Origin: an uncultured Paracoccaceae bacterium
GTDB lineage: Bacteria > Pseudomonadota > Alphaproteobacteria > Rhodobacterales > Rhodobacteraceae
Assembly: GCA_938092015.1 (NCBI GenBank)
Contig: CALKOT010000109.1
Coordinates: 1 to 54,563, forward strand
Direction: 5' to 3'
Length of the DNA: 54,563 nt
Numbering within the stretch: the stretch's first letter is position 1; every line of letters begins with the position of its first letter. Shown here in pieces: positions 8,428 to 17,543 of the stretch. The notes beneath the pieces were generated by a model, which worked only from the letters and a program-made list of their open reading frames with translations, had not been told where the DNA came from and made no database searches. The translations under genes were made by a program, and so were the position numbers.

Positions 8428-9270
8428 TCAGAGGCTGTCGAGAAGGTCCCGGATCGCTCCCAGCGCCACAGGTTCGTTCAGGCGCGGGATATGCCCAAGA
8501 CCGGGAATGATTGCGTGGCGCAGATCGGGCTTGACCGCGATCATCTTGTCGAGGGTTTCCTGGCTGAGAATATCCGAGTTTTCCGCCTTTAAAGCCAGAA
8601 CCGGAATATCCTGAAACAGTGCGAATACCGGCCACAGCCCGTGGCCGTCATCTTTCACCACCTTCATCTGCGCCTCAGTCGCATCACGCAGATGGCCATC
8701 ATAATTCAGCGCTAAGCCATCTTCGCCAACCGCATAACTGCGTTCGACGATATCGAGGAAATAGCGATGGTCATGGCCGACGAAAATGTCCCTCAGCTTG
8801 GCCGCAAAATCTGTGGCTGCTTCGTCCATGGTTTTGTACGGCGGCTTCATGCCGATATAAGACAGGATCCACCGCAGCCCTTCAAAATCAACATCTGGCC
8901 CAACGTCGGACAGCACCAGCGCCTTTACGGCGCCGGGGCGGATTTGCTGCATCAGCATGCCCAGAACGCCGCCGCGTGATGTGCCGATGATGACAGCATC
9001 ATGAATGCCTAGGTGATCCAGAAGGGCGAGGGCGTCCTCCGCCTCTTTCACGACATTATAATTCGTCCAGTCCGGGTCATAATCTGACCCGCCGCGCCTC
9101 CTGCAATCCAGCCTTACAATGCGGTTCGAACGGTCCAGATCGCGGGCCATATAGTCAAAATCAGATTTGTTGCGGGTCAGACCCGCAAGGCACAGGATTG
9201 GCAGGCCAGCGCCTTGTCCTTCGTCCAGATATTCCAACCGCAAGCCGTCTGCGGTGGTGAAGAAGGCCAT
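8428..9270 (-). CDS. Alpha/beta hydrolase
   Basis: A 280-residue alpha/beta-hydrolase-fold enzyme. The nucleophile elbow is GTSRGG (Ser about residue 96), an acidic residue follows in ALKAENSDIL, and the catalytic histidine lies in IPGLGHIPRLNEP near the C-terminus. The oxyanion region is LCLAGLTRNKSDFDY. RLDCRRRGGSDYD replaces the usual D-x-R-G-x-G-x-S loop. It resembles 3-oxoadipate enol-lactonase/esterase-type hydrolases, but the substrate cannot be called. AAGGG precedes the ATG. The gene ends 41 bases before the dehydratase start on the same strand, so hydrolase, dehydratase, EEP gene and EamA transporter probably form one transcript. Confidence 0.8.
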   Translation of the reverse strand: MAFFTTADGLRLEYLDEGQGAGLPILCLAGLTRNKSDFDYMARDLDRSNRIVRLDCRRRGGSDYDPDWTNYNVVKEAEDALALLDHLGIHDAVIIGTSRGGVLGMLMQQIRPGAVKALVLSDVGPDVDFEGLRWILSYIGMKPPYKTMDEAATDFAAKLRDIFVGHDHRYFLDIVERSYAVGEDGLALNYDGHLRDATEAQMKVVKDDGHGLWPVFALFQDIPVLALKAENSDILSQETLDKMIAVKPDLRHAIIPGLGHIPRLNEPVALGAIRDLLDSL

Positions 9271-9522
9271 GGCAAAGCCCTTTGAAAAGCTGATTTCTCG
9301 TTCTGACAGATGTGCAATCTAAAGGTGAATTCAAGAATATCTATCAACTTTATCGTGATTTTCGAGATTCTGTTCATGTGTAGGATCACATGGTTTGGTC
9401 TACGGCGGGAATGCGGAATTTCCCGACTTTCGCAAGTGTGGCACGAACGGCTGCTTGTTATATGACATTCAAAGATGCAATTTTAGCTATGCTTGACAGA
9501 AACCCTGGAGGCAGACTTGCCG

Positions 9523-10437
9523 ATGAATGACGTAGTGCGCACGCCCGACAACCGTTTTCTTACCTTGCCTGACTTCGATTGGCATCCTCAGTACATCGAT
9601 CAGTTGCCTGGCTATGAAAGGCTACGGATGGCAAGAATAGACGAGGGTCCAAAGGATGCGGAGCGGGTTTTTCTTTGCCTGCACGGGCAACCAACCTGGG
9701 GTTTTCTGTACCGGCATATGATCCCAGTGTTTCTCGAAACCGGTGCCCGCGTTGTTGTTCCCGACCTATTCGGTTTCGGGCGGTCTGATAAACCCATACA
9801 TGACAACGATTACACATTCACATTTCACCGCCAGAGCCTGATCGCGCTGATCGAGGCGCTTGACCTCAACAGGATGACACTCGTGGTTCAGGATTGGGGC
9901 GGGCTTCTTGGACTGACGATACCACCCGATATGCCCGAACGATTCAACCGGCTATTGGTCATGAACACAGTTCTCGGACTAGGTGGTGGCAGCAGTGAAG
10001 GGTTCGATGCTTGGAGAGACTTTCACCGAACACAGCCGGATTATGACATCGCAGCGTTGTTTCAAAAATACGTACCCGGGATGAGAGATGATGTTGCGAA
10101 TGCGTATGCTGCTCCTTTCCCTAACGCACAATTTCGGGCAGGCGTGAGAAAGTTCCCTTCACTTGTTATGACCGATCCCGACATGGAAGGCGTTGATGTA
10201 TCGCGACGTGCCGCGCGATGGTGGAAAGAGGAGTGGTCTGGCGACAGCTTCATGGCCGTTGGAGAAGCCGATGTCCTAATACCACCGAGGCTAATGCGCC
10301 GCATGCAGGAGATACTGGGCGTTGTCAGCCCGCCGCTGATGCTACCAGATGCTGGCCATTTCGTTCAGGAAACCCATGGTGAGCAAGTTGCGCGCGCCGC
10401 CTTGTCAGCATGGAACGGCAGCGAGGCCTCAATATAA
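9523..10437 (+). CDS. Haloalkane dehalogenase, subfamily I (DhlA-like)
   Basis: A 304-residue hydrolase closely patterned on Xanthobacter DhlA, which hydrolyses carbon-halogen bonds of short haloalkanes to alcohol and halide. From the ATG at 9523, the nucleophile is Asp124 in VVQDWGG, the halide-binding tryptophans are Trp125 and Trp164 (DhlA Trp175), the acid is Asp250, and the base is His279 in DAGHFVQE. Position 56 is Gln (HGQPTW) where DhlA has Glu. The cap segment before Trp164 is about 11 residues shorter than in DhlA. The start is chosen because MNDVVRTPDNRF aligns with the DhlA N-terminus; GGAGG lies about 11 bases upstream. An in-frame TTG at 9493 would add ten unaligned residues. 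It stands alone on the plus strand between minus-strand genes, with an AT-rich upstream region, so recent acquisition is possible. Confidence 0.9.
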   Translation: MNDVVRTPDNRFLTLPDFDWHPQYIDQLPGYERLRMARIDEGPKDAERVFLCLHGQPTWGFLYRHMIPVFLETGARVVVPDLFGFGRSDKPIHDNDYTFTFHRQSLIALIEALDLNRMTLVVQDWGGLLGLTIPPDMPERFNRLLVMNTVLGLGGGSSEGFDAWRDFHRTQPDYDIAALFQKYVPGMRDDVANAYAAPFPNAQFRAGVRKFPSLVMTDPDMEGVDVSRRAARWWKEEWSGDSFMAVGEADVLIPPRLMRRMQEILGVVSPPLMLPDAGHFVQETHGEQVARAALSAWNGSEASI

Positions 10438-10522
10438 GCAAAAGTTGTGAGACACGGACATTCATTCAATGCGCAGCATCTGTCACATTGGGCTCAAAGC
10501 CGACCTAAACTTCCAGCTTCAC

Positions 10523-12451
10523 CTATCTCCCAACCGCGTCCTCAAGCACGCGAAACGGAACCGGCCCGCCAGCAATCCTGTTGCGATACACCTGCAGACC
10601 TTCCAACACCCGTTGCACGTAGTTGCGTGTCTCGCGAAACGGGATGGTTTCGATCCAGTCGATAACGTCAACACCAGGTGCGCGAGGGTCGCCGTAACGT
10701 TCTATCCATCGGTCTACGCGCCCCGCACCTGCGTTATAAGCCGCCGCTGCCATAGCGACTGATCCGCCGAATTGATCGAGCCGCCGTGCAAGGTACGTCT
10801 GGCCCAGCGTTGCATTGTACTGCCAGTCAGTCGTCAGCCGCGCCTTGTTGTAGGGCATGTCCAACCAGCCAGATACTTTCTTAGCCGTGCCAGGCATCAA
10901 CTGCATTAACCCGCGCGCGCCTGCGGGGCTGATTGCCTCTATATTCAGTTCACTTTCCTGTCGGGCGATAGCCATGGCGAGCGCCGGTTCTACGCCGCGA
11001 TTGAACTGTGCGAGTCCATTCAGGGGGTAATAGTGCCCCTGCAAAACGTGACCTTTGCGGGCGGCGATTTTTGAGATGCGAATTGCTGCATCTTCCCTTC
11101 CCAGTTCAGTCGCCAGCTGCGCAACAGAGGCAAGATCCTCGTAGCTGCTTAAAGTTGATGCGATATGTGTGAGGAACCAATGAGCGCGGCGCCGGTCAAA
11201 GTCGCGCGACAGGGCGACTGTGGCGCGGGTGACTGTGCGGTTGGCGAACGGCGCCGACTTCCAGCTCCCGCCGGGCAGGGCGGCTAGATCGGCCTTAGGG
11301 CCTGCACCGATTTTGGTTGCGGCAAGCTGGCCATAATAGCTGGTCTGGTGTTCAGCGGCGCGGGCGTACCAGTCACGCGCGGCGTTCTGGTCGCGTTTCG
11401 CCTCATGCGCCCGACCCATCCAGTAATTGCCGCGCCCATAGCTGATCGGTGTGGCGACAGCAGCCAGAAACCGTCTGAAATGGGCGATGGCCCGATCAGG
11501 TTCGTGCATCCGGCGCAGCGCAATCCAGCCTGCCAGCCATTCAAGGTCGGAGTAGTTTGAACCTTCGGTCATGTGGTTTTGATTGGCGAGGTTATATGCC
11601 GGGATCACCTGACCCAAACGCAGCATCCGCCGCACAAGAAGCCGCCGCCGGTCGCCCCATAGTTCAGGTCGTCCCAATGTGGCGGCGCTGCCAGACTGGG
11701 CGCGAATAATATCCGCCGCGCCATCGTAGCGATTCTTGCGCATGCGCCAGACAAAGCGTTCGTACGCCAGACCGGGATCAGATTGCAGTGATGCGGGCAC
11801 GGCTTTGATCGCAGCATCTACACCATCAGCTCGGCGTCGCAACAGGACGCGCGCACGGATCAGAGCGGCGTAGCCGGGGTCAAGAAGGGCGGCCATCGCC
11901 TCGGCCTCACTGGTCAGGCCACGCCATGCCAATTCATCTGCGCGATCGCGGTGATAGGCCTGGATTGTCGGGCCGTGGTAAGCGCGATACTCGTTCTGCT
12001 CTTCCGCCGTCATTGACAACGTGCGCCATGCGGTGACGATTTCGGCCGCCGCAGCATTGGCGCGTCCAGCTGCGCGCAGGGCTTCGGCGCGCCGCAGGGC
12101 GCCTGTTCCTGTTTGGGGGCGCTCCGATCCAAGAAACCCGTCGATTTCCAGCAAAGACAGTCCTGAAGGCATCGTCCGTTCGCCCTTGGCGCGGATGCGT
12201 TTCAGGTTGGGCCAATCTGGATTTTGGGCGATGAAGCCGCTGTAGTCGCGCCAAGTTCCCTCGCCAGCGGATAGAATACGCCACATCGCGAGGTCGGCGA
12301 TAACCGGGTCGCCATTTGTGAAGTTCCGGACGGTCAACCAGTTTTTCTGATCAGCCGCCTCCATCACCGATCCGGCCAGCCCGGCTGACTGGGCGTTGGC
12401 GGTTGGCGCAATAGTGAGGATGGCAGCGACGGCAAGTGCAAAACGAAGCAT
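10523..12451 (-). CDS. slt: Soluble lytic murein transglycosylase (Slt70-type)
   Basis: A 642-residue periplasmic enzyme that cleaves the MurNAc-GlcNAc bond of peptidoglycan to give 1,6-anhydro ends. A signal peptide is visible (MLRFALAVAAILTIAPTANA). The central part is rich in helical repeats with many W/R/A residues, like the superhelical ring of Slt70. The C-terminal SLT domain carries the catalytic Glu499 in ARQESELN, followed by SPAGARGLMQLMPGTA and the AAYNAGAGRV motif. Length is typical. The gene is transcribed away from dapA, an arrangement common in Rhodobacterales. Confidence 0.9.
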   Translation of the reverse strand: MLRFALAVAAILTIAPTANAQSAGLAGSVMEAADQKNWLTVRNFTNGDPVIADLAMWRILSAGEGTWRDYSGFIAQNPDWPNLKRIRAKGERTMPSGLSLLEIDGFLGSERPQTGTGALRRAEALRAAGRANAAAAEIVTAWRTLSMTAEEQNEYRAYHGPTIQAYHRDRADELAWRGLTSEAEAMAALLDPGYAALIRARVLLRRRADGVDAAIKAVPASLQSDPGLAYERFVWRMRKNRYDGAADIIRAQSGSAATLGRPELWGDRRRLLVRRMLRLGQVIPAYNLANQNHMTEGSNYSDLEWLAGWIALRRMHEPDRAIAHFRRFLAAVATPISYGRGNYWMGRAHEAKRDQNAARDWYARAAEHQTSYYGQLAATKIGAGPKADLAALPGGSWKSAPFANRTVTRATVALSRDFDRRRAHWFLTHIASTLSSYEDLASVAQLATELGREDAAIRISKIAARKGHVLQGHYYPLNGLAQFNRGVEPALAMAIARQESELNIEAISPAGARGLMQLMPGTAKKVSGWLDMPYNKARLTTDWQYNATLGQTYLARRLDQFGGSVAMAAAAYNAGAGRVDRWIERYGDPRAPGVDVIDWIETIPFRETRNYVQRVLEGLQVYRNRIAGGPVPFRVLEDAVGR

Positions 12452-12599
12452 GTATGGGCCCGATCCAAATCAGTTTGGCAGAGGGTAACATGCCCGGAAT
12501 TTGGCGCCAGTCACGTTCTTGCGCCCGATGCGCACAGCCGGTAGGTTCCGCGCCGCTGGGGGTCGCTGTGATCCCCCCTATATCTGAAAGGCCAGATCA

Positions 12600-13475
12600 A
12601 TGTTTCGAGGTTCCATGCCCGCCCTAGTTACCCCGTTTAAGGACGGAGGGGTGGATCATAAGACCCTCTCCGATCTGGTTGAATGGCACATCGCAGAGGG
12701 CTCAAACGGTCTTGTTCCGGTTGGCACCACTGGCGAAAGCCCGACGTTGAGCCATGAAGAGCATGAGGAAGTGATTGCGGCAGTTGTGAAAACCGCTGCG
12801 GGCCGCATCCCCGTGATCGCGGGCGCCGGGTCGAACAATACGGCTGAGGCGACCCGGTTCGTCCAGTTTGCCGAAAAGGTCGGTGCGGATGGTGCGCTTG
12901 TGGTGACGCCCTACTACAACAAGCCTACGCAGCGCGGGCTGATCGAGCATTTCACGCAGTTGAATGACTGCGCCGATATCCCGATCATCATCTACAACAT
13001 CCCGCCGCGTTCAGTCATCGACATGACGCCGGAAACGATGGGCCAGTTGTCGAAACTGAAAAATATCGTCGGCGTGAAAGATGCGACTGCGGACATCGCC
13101 CGTGTGTCCGAGACGCGCATCACTTGCGGTCCGGATTTCATCCAGTTGACCGGCGAAGATGCTTCGGCGCTGGGCTTTTACGCCCATGGCGGCGTTGGCG
13201 CGATCTCGGTGACGGCGAATGTCGCGCCGCGCCTCTGTTCGGAATTCCAGGCAGCGCTGGCTGCTGGAGATTTCGCTAAGGCGCTGGAATACCAGGACCG
13301 CCTTATGCCCCTTCACAAAGCGATCTTTATTGAGCCGGGGCTTGCAGGCGCCAAATACGGTATGTCGCTGCTGGGTAAATGCGAAAACACTGTCCGCTCG
13401 CCGCTGACAACGGTTCTGCCTGAAACGGGTGAACAGATCCGATCTGCAATGGTGCATGCAGGTCTTTTGAACTGA
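12600..13475 (+). CDS. dapA: 4-hydroxy-tetrahydrodipicolinate synthase
   Basis: A 291-residue cytoplasmic TIM-barrel aldolase that condenses pyruvate with aspartate semialdehyde, the first committed step of lysine and diaminopimelate synthesis. The Schiff-base lysine is Lys160 in GVKDATAD, the proton-relay tyrosine is Tyr132 in IIYNIPPR, and the GTTGE pyruvate-binding motif is at 42-46. Full length with no lesions. The start follows AAGG by eight bases. A 20-bp inverted repeat separates it from smpB downstream. Confidence 0.95.
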   Translation: MFRGSMPALVTPFKDGGVDHKTLSDLVEWHIAEGSNGLVPVGTTGESPTLSHEEHEEVIAAVVKTAAGRIPVIAGAGSNNTAEATRFVQFAEKVGADGALVVTPYYNKPTQRGLIEHFTQLNDCADIPIIIYNIPPRSVIDMTPETMGQLSKLKNIVGVKDATADIARVSETRITCGPDFIQLTGEDASALGFYAHGGVGAISVTANVAPRLCSEFQAALAAGDFAKALEYQDRLMPLHKAIFIEPGLAGAKYGMSLLGKCENTVRSPLTTVLPETGEQIRSAMVHAGLLN

Positions 13476-13481
13476 TTTCTC

Positions 13482-13548
13482 GCCTCCGGCGGGGATATTT
13501 AGGGCCAAAGACCTCCATCTTTGTTCCATAAATATCCCCGCCGGAGGC
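13482..13548. repeat. Long inverted repeat between dapA and smpB (20-bp perfect arms)
   Basis: The arms GCCTCCGGCGGGGATATTTA (13482-13501) and its exact complement (13529-13548) are separated by 27 bases. It starts seven bases after the dapA stop. CCTCCGGCGGGGATATTT-type sequences recur in Rhodobacteraceae intergenic regions from general knowledge, so this is probably a dispersed repeat that also acts as a transcript-end hairpin. There is no good T-run. Confidence 0.8.
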
Positions 13549-13565
13549 ATTTATACTTAGGTCCC

Positions 13566-14039
13566 ATGGCCCCGAAAAAGAAACCAGACCAGAAGATTGC
13601 CGCCGAAAACCGCAAGGCGCGCCACAACTACTTCATCGAAGAAGAGTTGGAGGTCGGCATCATGCTGGAAGGATCAGAGGTGAAATCTCTGCGTGAGGGC
13701 CGTGCGCAGATCGCTGAAAGCTATGCCAATGTCGAAGATGGCGAGTTGTGGCTGATCAACAGCTATATCCCAGCCTATGACAAGGCGAAGACTTTTGGTC
13801 ACGATGAGCGTCGTCGTCGCAAACTGCTGGCGAAATTCCGTGAAATAGCCCGGCTTTGGCAGGCCATCGGGCGCGAAGGCGCAACGCTGGTGCCATTGAA
13901 GATCTACTTCAATAATAAGGGCATTGCGAAACTATCGCTCGGCGTCGCCAAAGGTAAGAAGATGTCCGACAAACGCGATACAGAGAAAAAGCGCGATTGG
14001 CAGCGCGATAAGGCGCGTTTGATGCGGGATAGAGGGTGA
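13566..14039 (+). CDS. smpB: SsrA-binding protein SmpB
   Basis: A 157-residue RNA-binding protein that brings tmRNA to stalled ribosomes. Recognisable segments are the N-terminal [17 protein letters not shown], the [13 protein letters not shown] beta-barrel strand, and the basic tail [17 protein letters not shown] that folds into the mRNA channel. The ATG at 13566 gives the usual length and N-terminus ([12 protein letters not shown]). Its stop overlaps the GTG start of the acetyltransferase as GTGA. Confidence 0.95.
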   Translation: MAPKKKPDQKIAAENRKARHNYFIEEELEVGIMLEGSEVKSLREGRAQIAESYANVEDGELWLINSYIPAYDKAKTFGHDERRRRKLLAKFREIARLWQAIGREGATLVPLKIYFNNKGIAKLSLGVAKGKKMSDKRDTEKKRDWQRDKARLMRDRG

Positions 14040-14743
14040 CCGACGCTGAGGCTTTCGCCGCACTAGATGCGACCTGGCCTGCTGCAGAGGTGGCGGAACA
14101 TAGCGGCTGGTTGGTGCGTAATGGCGCCGGTGGCGGAAAACGCGTTTCAGCAGCGTCGCAGATATCACTCGACGCCGATATCAACGTCGCGGCGGATGCA
14201 ATGCGTGCGATGGGGCAGGTCCCACTGTTTCAGGTACGTGGTGATGAAACGGCGCTGGATGACGCTTTGGAAGCGGCCGGATATTCGATCATCGACCCGG
14301 TCTGGATCTATTCTGCACCGACGGCTGATTTGATTGATGGCTTGTCCGAACAGTCGCGGGTTTATCGCGGCCAGTTCGCAGTTGCTGCGATGCAGGAAAT
14401 CTGGGCGGCTGGCGGCATTGGCCCGGCCCGGATAAAGGTGATGGAACGGGCCGCTTCGCCAAAATCCTGGCTATTGACCCGTATCGATGACCGGCCCGCA
14501 GGTGTCGCTTTTGTCAGCGTCTCAGGTGGTATCGCTATGGCCCACGCGATTGAGGTGTCGACAAATTACCGAAGGCAAGGCGCCGTGCGTGCATTATTGT
14601 CAGGCGCCGCAACTTTTGCAGCCGATAATGGTGCAAAACACCTGGCCCTCGCGGTCACAAAAGCGAATGTTGCAGCAAACGGTCTCTATCAGTCACTAGG
14701 CATGAAGGTGGTCGCAGGATACCATTATCGCATCTTAGACTAA
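14036..14743 (+). CDS. GNAT-family N-acetyltransferase
   Basis: A 235-residue protein with an acetyl-CoA binding fold in its C-terminal half: [21 protein letters not shown] is the pantetheine/pyrophosphate loop (R-R-x-G-A-type) and the sequence ends with the typical [20 protein letters not shown]. The N-terminal 100 residues are less conserved and may be a degenerate second GNAT unit. The substrate is unknown. It starts with GTG overlapping the smpB stop by four bases, so its translation depends on smpB. Confidence 0.75.
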   Translation: MTDAEAFAALDATWPAAEVAEHSGWLVRNGAGGGKRVSAASQISLDADINVAADAMRAMGQVPLFQVRGDETALDDALEAAGYSIIDPVWIYSAPTADLIDGLSEQSRVYRGQFAVAAMQEIWAAGGIGPARIKVMERAASPKSWLLTRIDDRPAGVAFVSVSGGIAMAHAIEVSTNYRRQGAVRALLSGAATFAADNGAKHLALAVTKANVAANGLYQSLGMKVVAGYHYRILD

Positions 14744-14755
14744 CTGGAGACTGCG

Positions 14756-15325
14756 ATGAGCGACCCCAAAGTAACCGCGCTTGATTTGCCTGCGGAAGAT
14801 CCGTTGCCCGAAGGCGTTCAACGCTATTATGAGGTTTGCGAAGAAAAGCTGGGCATGGTGCCCAATGTTCTGCGCACCTATGGGTTTTCGCAAGATCGGT
14901 TGAACGGGTTTTCGGCGATGTACAATTCGCTGATGCTGGGTGAAAGCGAATTGTCGAAGGCTGAGCGCGAGATGATCGCAGTCTGCGTTTCCGCTGAAAA
15001 CCATTGTTTTTATTGCCTTGTTGCGCACGGCGCGACCCTTCGTCAGCTAACGGGCGACCCTATCCTGTCAGAGGCGATCGCCGCCAACTATCGCCATGCC
15101 TCGTTGGATGATCGTCAAAGCGCTATGCTTGATTTTGCGACAAAAGTAACGCGCGCCAGCTACGATATTGATGAAGCGGACAGACAGATCCTGCGCGATT
15201 CTGGGTTCTCTAACCGGGCGATCTGGGACATCGCGGAAACGGCTGCATTCTTCAACATGTCGAATCGCATGGCTTCCGCCGTTGGGATGAAGCCGAATGA
15301 CGAATATCACGGGATGGCGCGCTGA
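14756..15325 (+). CDS. AhpD-like peroxidase-related protein (carboxymuconolactone decarboxylase family)
   Basis: A 189-residue all-helical protein of the CMD/AhpD superfamily (uncharacterised peroxidase-related type). The redox pair is in ENHCFYCLVAHG (C-x-x-C, followed by the conserved His). AhpD members relay electrons to peroxiredoxins, but the substrate for this branch is not established. GGAGA precedes the ATG by five bases. The stop overlaps the start of the following OmpA-like gene (TGATG), so the two are co-translated. Confidence 0.8.
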   Translation: MSDPKVTALDLPAEDPLPEGVQRYYEVCEEKLGMVPNVLRTYGFSQDRLNGFSAMYNSLMLGESELSKAEREMIAVCVSAENHCFYCLVAHGATLRQLTGDPILSEAIAANYRHASLDDRQSAMLDFATKVTRASYDIDEADRQILRDSGFSNRAIWDIAETAAFFNMSNRMASAVGMKPNDEYHGMAR

Positions 15326-16263
15326 TGCGGTTAGCATTCGCGGCTTTCTGTTTACTTTTCCCGCTCTGCGTTGGGGCGGAAGAAGAAGACATCGTGCCCC
15401 GTTTTGGTGCGTTGGAAGATGCGAATCTGGCCCATTCACTTACCTGGGCCTTTGATGGTTATGACTTGCCGACAGGCCCATTCACGCGGGATGAAAAGCC
15501 TGTTCGAAAGCTGGAAGGTCGTGTGCGCGAATGGGTTTATCAGATCGAAAGTGAAGCCTCGACGCTGGAAGCAATCCGCAACTATGAACAGCGGCTGGCG
15601 GAACTTGGCTATGAGTTTCTTTTCGAGTGCGCGCAGAACGAATGCGGCGGATTTGATTTCCGTTTCGGCGTCTATCTGGTTGATCCGCCTGCCATGCGGT
15701 TTGATCTGGCGGATTTCCGTTATCTTGGCGCAGAAAACGTTGAAGACGGCGTAAGCGCCTCTATCCTCGCCAGTCGCCAGGGCGGCAAATTGTTCGTTCA
15801 GGTGGTTGAGGTTGAAGGCGAAGCGGCACCAATTTCGATGACGCCCGTTGAGAATGCGCCGCGCCCATCGGCCAAGCCGGGCGATGCGCGATTGTTCGCC
15901 CTTGCCAGACGCCTGACAGAAAGTGGCCATGCGCCTTTGGAAGGGATCGCTTTCGAAGCGGGGTCAGCGAAACTAACGGTGGAAAGCAGCGCGTCACTGG
16001 AACAGGCTGCCCAACTGCTGCAGGGACGGCCTGATCTGAAGTTCCTCGTTGTCGGGCATACCGATAATCAGGGTGATCTGGAATTGAACTTGGAGCTGAG
16101 CCGCAAACGCGCAGAATCAGTGGCCGCTGCGCTGGCGTCGATTGAGGGCGTAACAGCCGATCAAGTGACGCCGCATGGGGTTGGGTTTCTGTCGCCGCGC
16201 GCCGCAAATTCAGATGATGAAGGGCGGCGGCTAAACCGACGGGTTGAACTGGTTCTCCAGTAA
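15325..16263 (+). CDS. OmpA-family cell-envelope protein
   Basis: A 312-residue exported protein with an N-terminal signal peptide (MRLAFAAFCLLFPLCVGA). Residues about 20-190 form a domain of unknown function with a Cys pair (FECAQNECGGF) that may form a disulfide. The last 110 residues are an OmpA-like peptidoglycan-binding domain: VVGHTDNQGDLELNLELS with the diaminopimelate-binding Asp, then NRRVELVLQ with the conserved Arg. No transmembrane barrel is evident, so it is probably periplasmic. It is coupled to the AhpD-like gene before it. Confidence 0.8.
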   Translation: MRLAFAAFCLLFPLCVGAEEEDIVPRFGALEDANLAHSLTWAFDGYDLPTGPFTRDEKPVRKLEGRVREWVYQIESEASTLEAIRNYEQRLAELGYEFLFECAQNECGGFDFRFGVYLVDPPAMRFDLADFRYLGAENVEDGVSASILASRQGGKLFVQVVEVEGEAAPISMTPVENAPRPSAKPGDARLFALARRLTESGHAPLEGIAFEAGSAKLTVESSASLEQAAQLLQGRPDLKFLVVGHTDNQGDLELNLELSRKRAESVAAALASIEGVTADQVTPHGVGFLSPRAANSDDEGRRLNRRVELVLQ

Positions 16264-16297
16264 CTGCGTAGATTTCTCTTGCTGGCTTAAAACGTCT

Positions 16298-16320
16298 CAA
16301 AGGCGACTTGGGCGCCTTAT
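16298..16320. terminator. Weak hairpin between convergent genes
   Basis: AAGGCG-ACTTGGG-CGCCTT followed by ATTTT on the plus strand lies between the OmpA-like gene and the stop of the convergent RNA methyltransferase gene. The short stem and poor T-run make it a tentative bidirectional terminator. Confidence 0.35.
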
Positions 16321-17534
16321 TTTGAGAACTTCGCAGCTATTTCCACATGGGATGACCATCTGAACTGATCGACCGGCTGCGCCCAACTAAGCGTGTAGCC
16401 GCCATCAATCAGCGTCCGAGCGTCGCGCGCAAAGCTGCCTGCATCACAGCTTAAGGACGCGATAACCGGGATGGTTGAGACCGCAAGTTGCTCCATCTGC
16501 GCCTTGGCGCCTGCGCGTGGCGGGTCGATGATGGCGGCAGGGTAGGCGTTCAATTCTTCAGCCAGCAACGGGCGGCGGAACAGGTCGCGCATTTCAGTTG
16601 TAATTCGGGCAAGGCCGCCAACGGCCTTCCAACCTTTGGTCAGTGCGGCAAGAAGGGCTGCATCGCCTTCGACCGCATGAACCTCTGTCCGGATTGCGAA
16701 GGGGATGGAAAAAGCGCCGCATCCGGAGAAGAGATCGACCAGTTTCGATGGGGAACCTATTGCCTCACGCACGGCCGTCAAAAGGGCGGCCTCACCTTCC
16801 GAAGTCGCCTGAAGAAAACCGCCAGGCGGGGGGGTGACAAGCGCTGGGCCAATACGCTGGTGCGGGTCGCGCCGTGTAACGAGGATTTCGCCGTTCCAGG
16901 TCAGGCGGGCCAAATCAAAAGTGTCAGCCAGCATGGCAGCGTCCAGCAACGCTTTTTTTTTCAGCGGCTTGCCGCCCTCAACTGATAGATCCAAGCCGTT
17001 TTCTGAACGTGTGACGGTCGTGCGGATCACGCCCTTGCGAGAGGCGGCGAGGCGAGCGCAAGCCTCAATCGCGGGTAAAGCGGACAGAAGGTCTGGGTGT
17101 ACGACGGCGCACTCGGACAACGGAATGATTTCATCCGATTTGCGACCATGAAACCCAATCTGGATCGTCTTTTTCGTCCGACGCGCGGCAAACGTCGCCC
17201 GACGGCGTGATCGTGTGGGTGAGGTGATTGTCGGCCGTACTTCAACACCTTCAATGCCACGTGCTGAAAGCGCGCTGATTACCTGGTCGCGTTTCCAATC
17301 AGCAACGAAGGGGTCCGATGCGTGTTGCAGGGAACAACCGCCGCACTTGCGGAAATGGCGACAAGGGGCGGCGACGCGATCTGACGACGGTGTCACGATC
17401 TTTGGCACGTCTATCCGCCCATCGCTTACCTCACCCTCAACCACTTCGCCGGGCAGAGTGTAGGGAATGTAGATAGGCCCGGGCGCAACGCCGTCGCCGG
17501 CTGAGCCAAGGGTTTCGATGGTGATCTGTGTCAT
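16317..17534 (-). CDS. Class I SAM-dependent RNA (uracil-5) methyltransferase, RlmD/TrmA family
   Basis: A 405-residue enzyme of the TrmA/RlmC/RlmD family, which methylates C5 of uridine in 23S rRNA or tRNA. An N-terminal TRAM-like beta domain is followed by an iron-sulfur cysteine set, CRHFRKCGGCSLQH (about residues 58-71), as in RlmD. The SAM site is LVDLFSGCGAFSIPFA, then AAIIDPPRAGAK, and the catalytic cysteine lies in SLSCDAGSFARD. The exact target uridine cannot be inferred. It follows tlyA on the same strand by nine bases and is therefore in the same operon. Confidence 0.88.
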   Translation of the reverse strand: MTQITIETLGSAGDGVAPGPIYIPYTLPGEVVEGEVSDGRIDVPKIVTPSSDRVAAPCRHFRKCGGCSLQHASDPFVADWKRDQVISALSARGIEGVEVRPTITSPTRSRRRATFAARRTKKTIQIGFHGRKSDEIIPLSECAVVHPDLLSALPAIEACARLAASRKGVIRTTVTRSENGLDLSVEGGKPLKKKALLDAAMLADTFDLARLTWNGEILVTRRDPHQRIGPALVTPPPGGFLQATSEGEAALLTAVREAIGSPSKLVDLFSGCGAFSIPFAIRTEVHAVEGDAALLAALTKGWKAVGGLARITTEMRDLFRRPLLAEELNAYPAAIIDPPRAGAKAQMEQLAVSTIPVIASLSCDAGSFARDARTLIDGGYTLSWAQPVDQFRWSSHVEIAAKFSK

Positions 17535-17543
17535 GGCCGCTGT

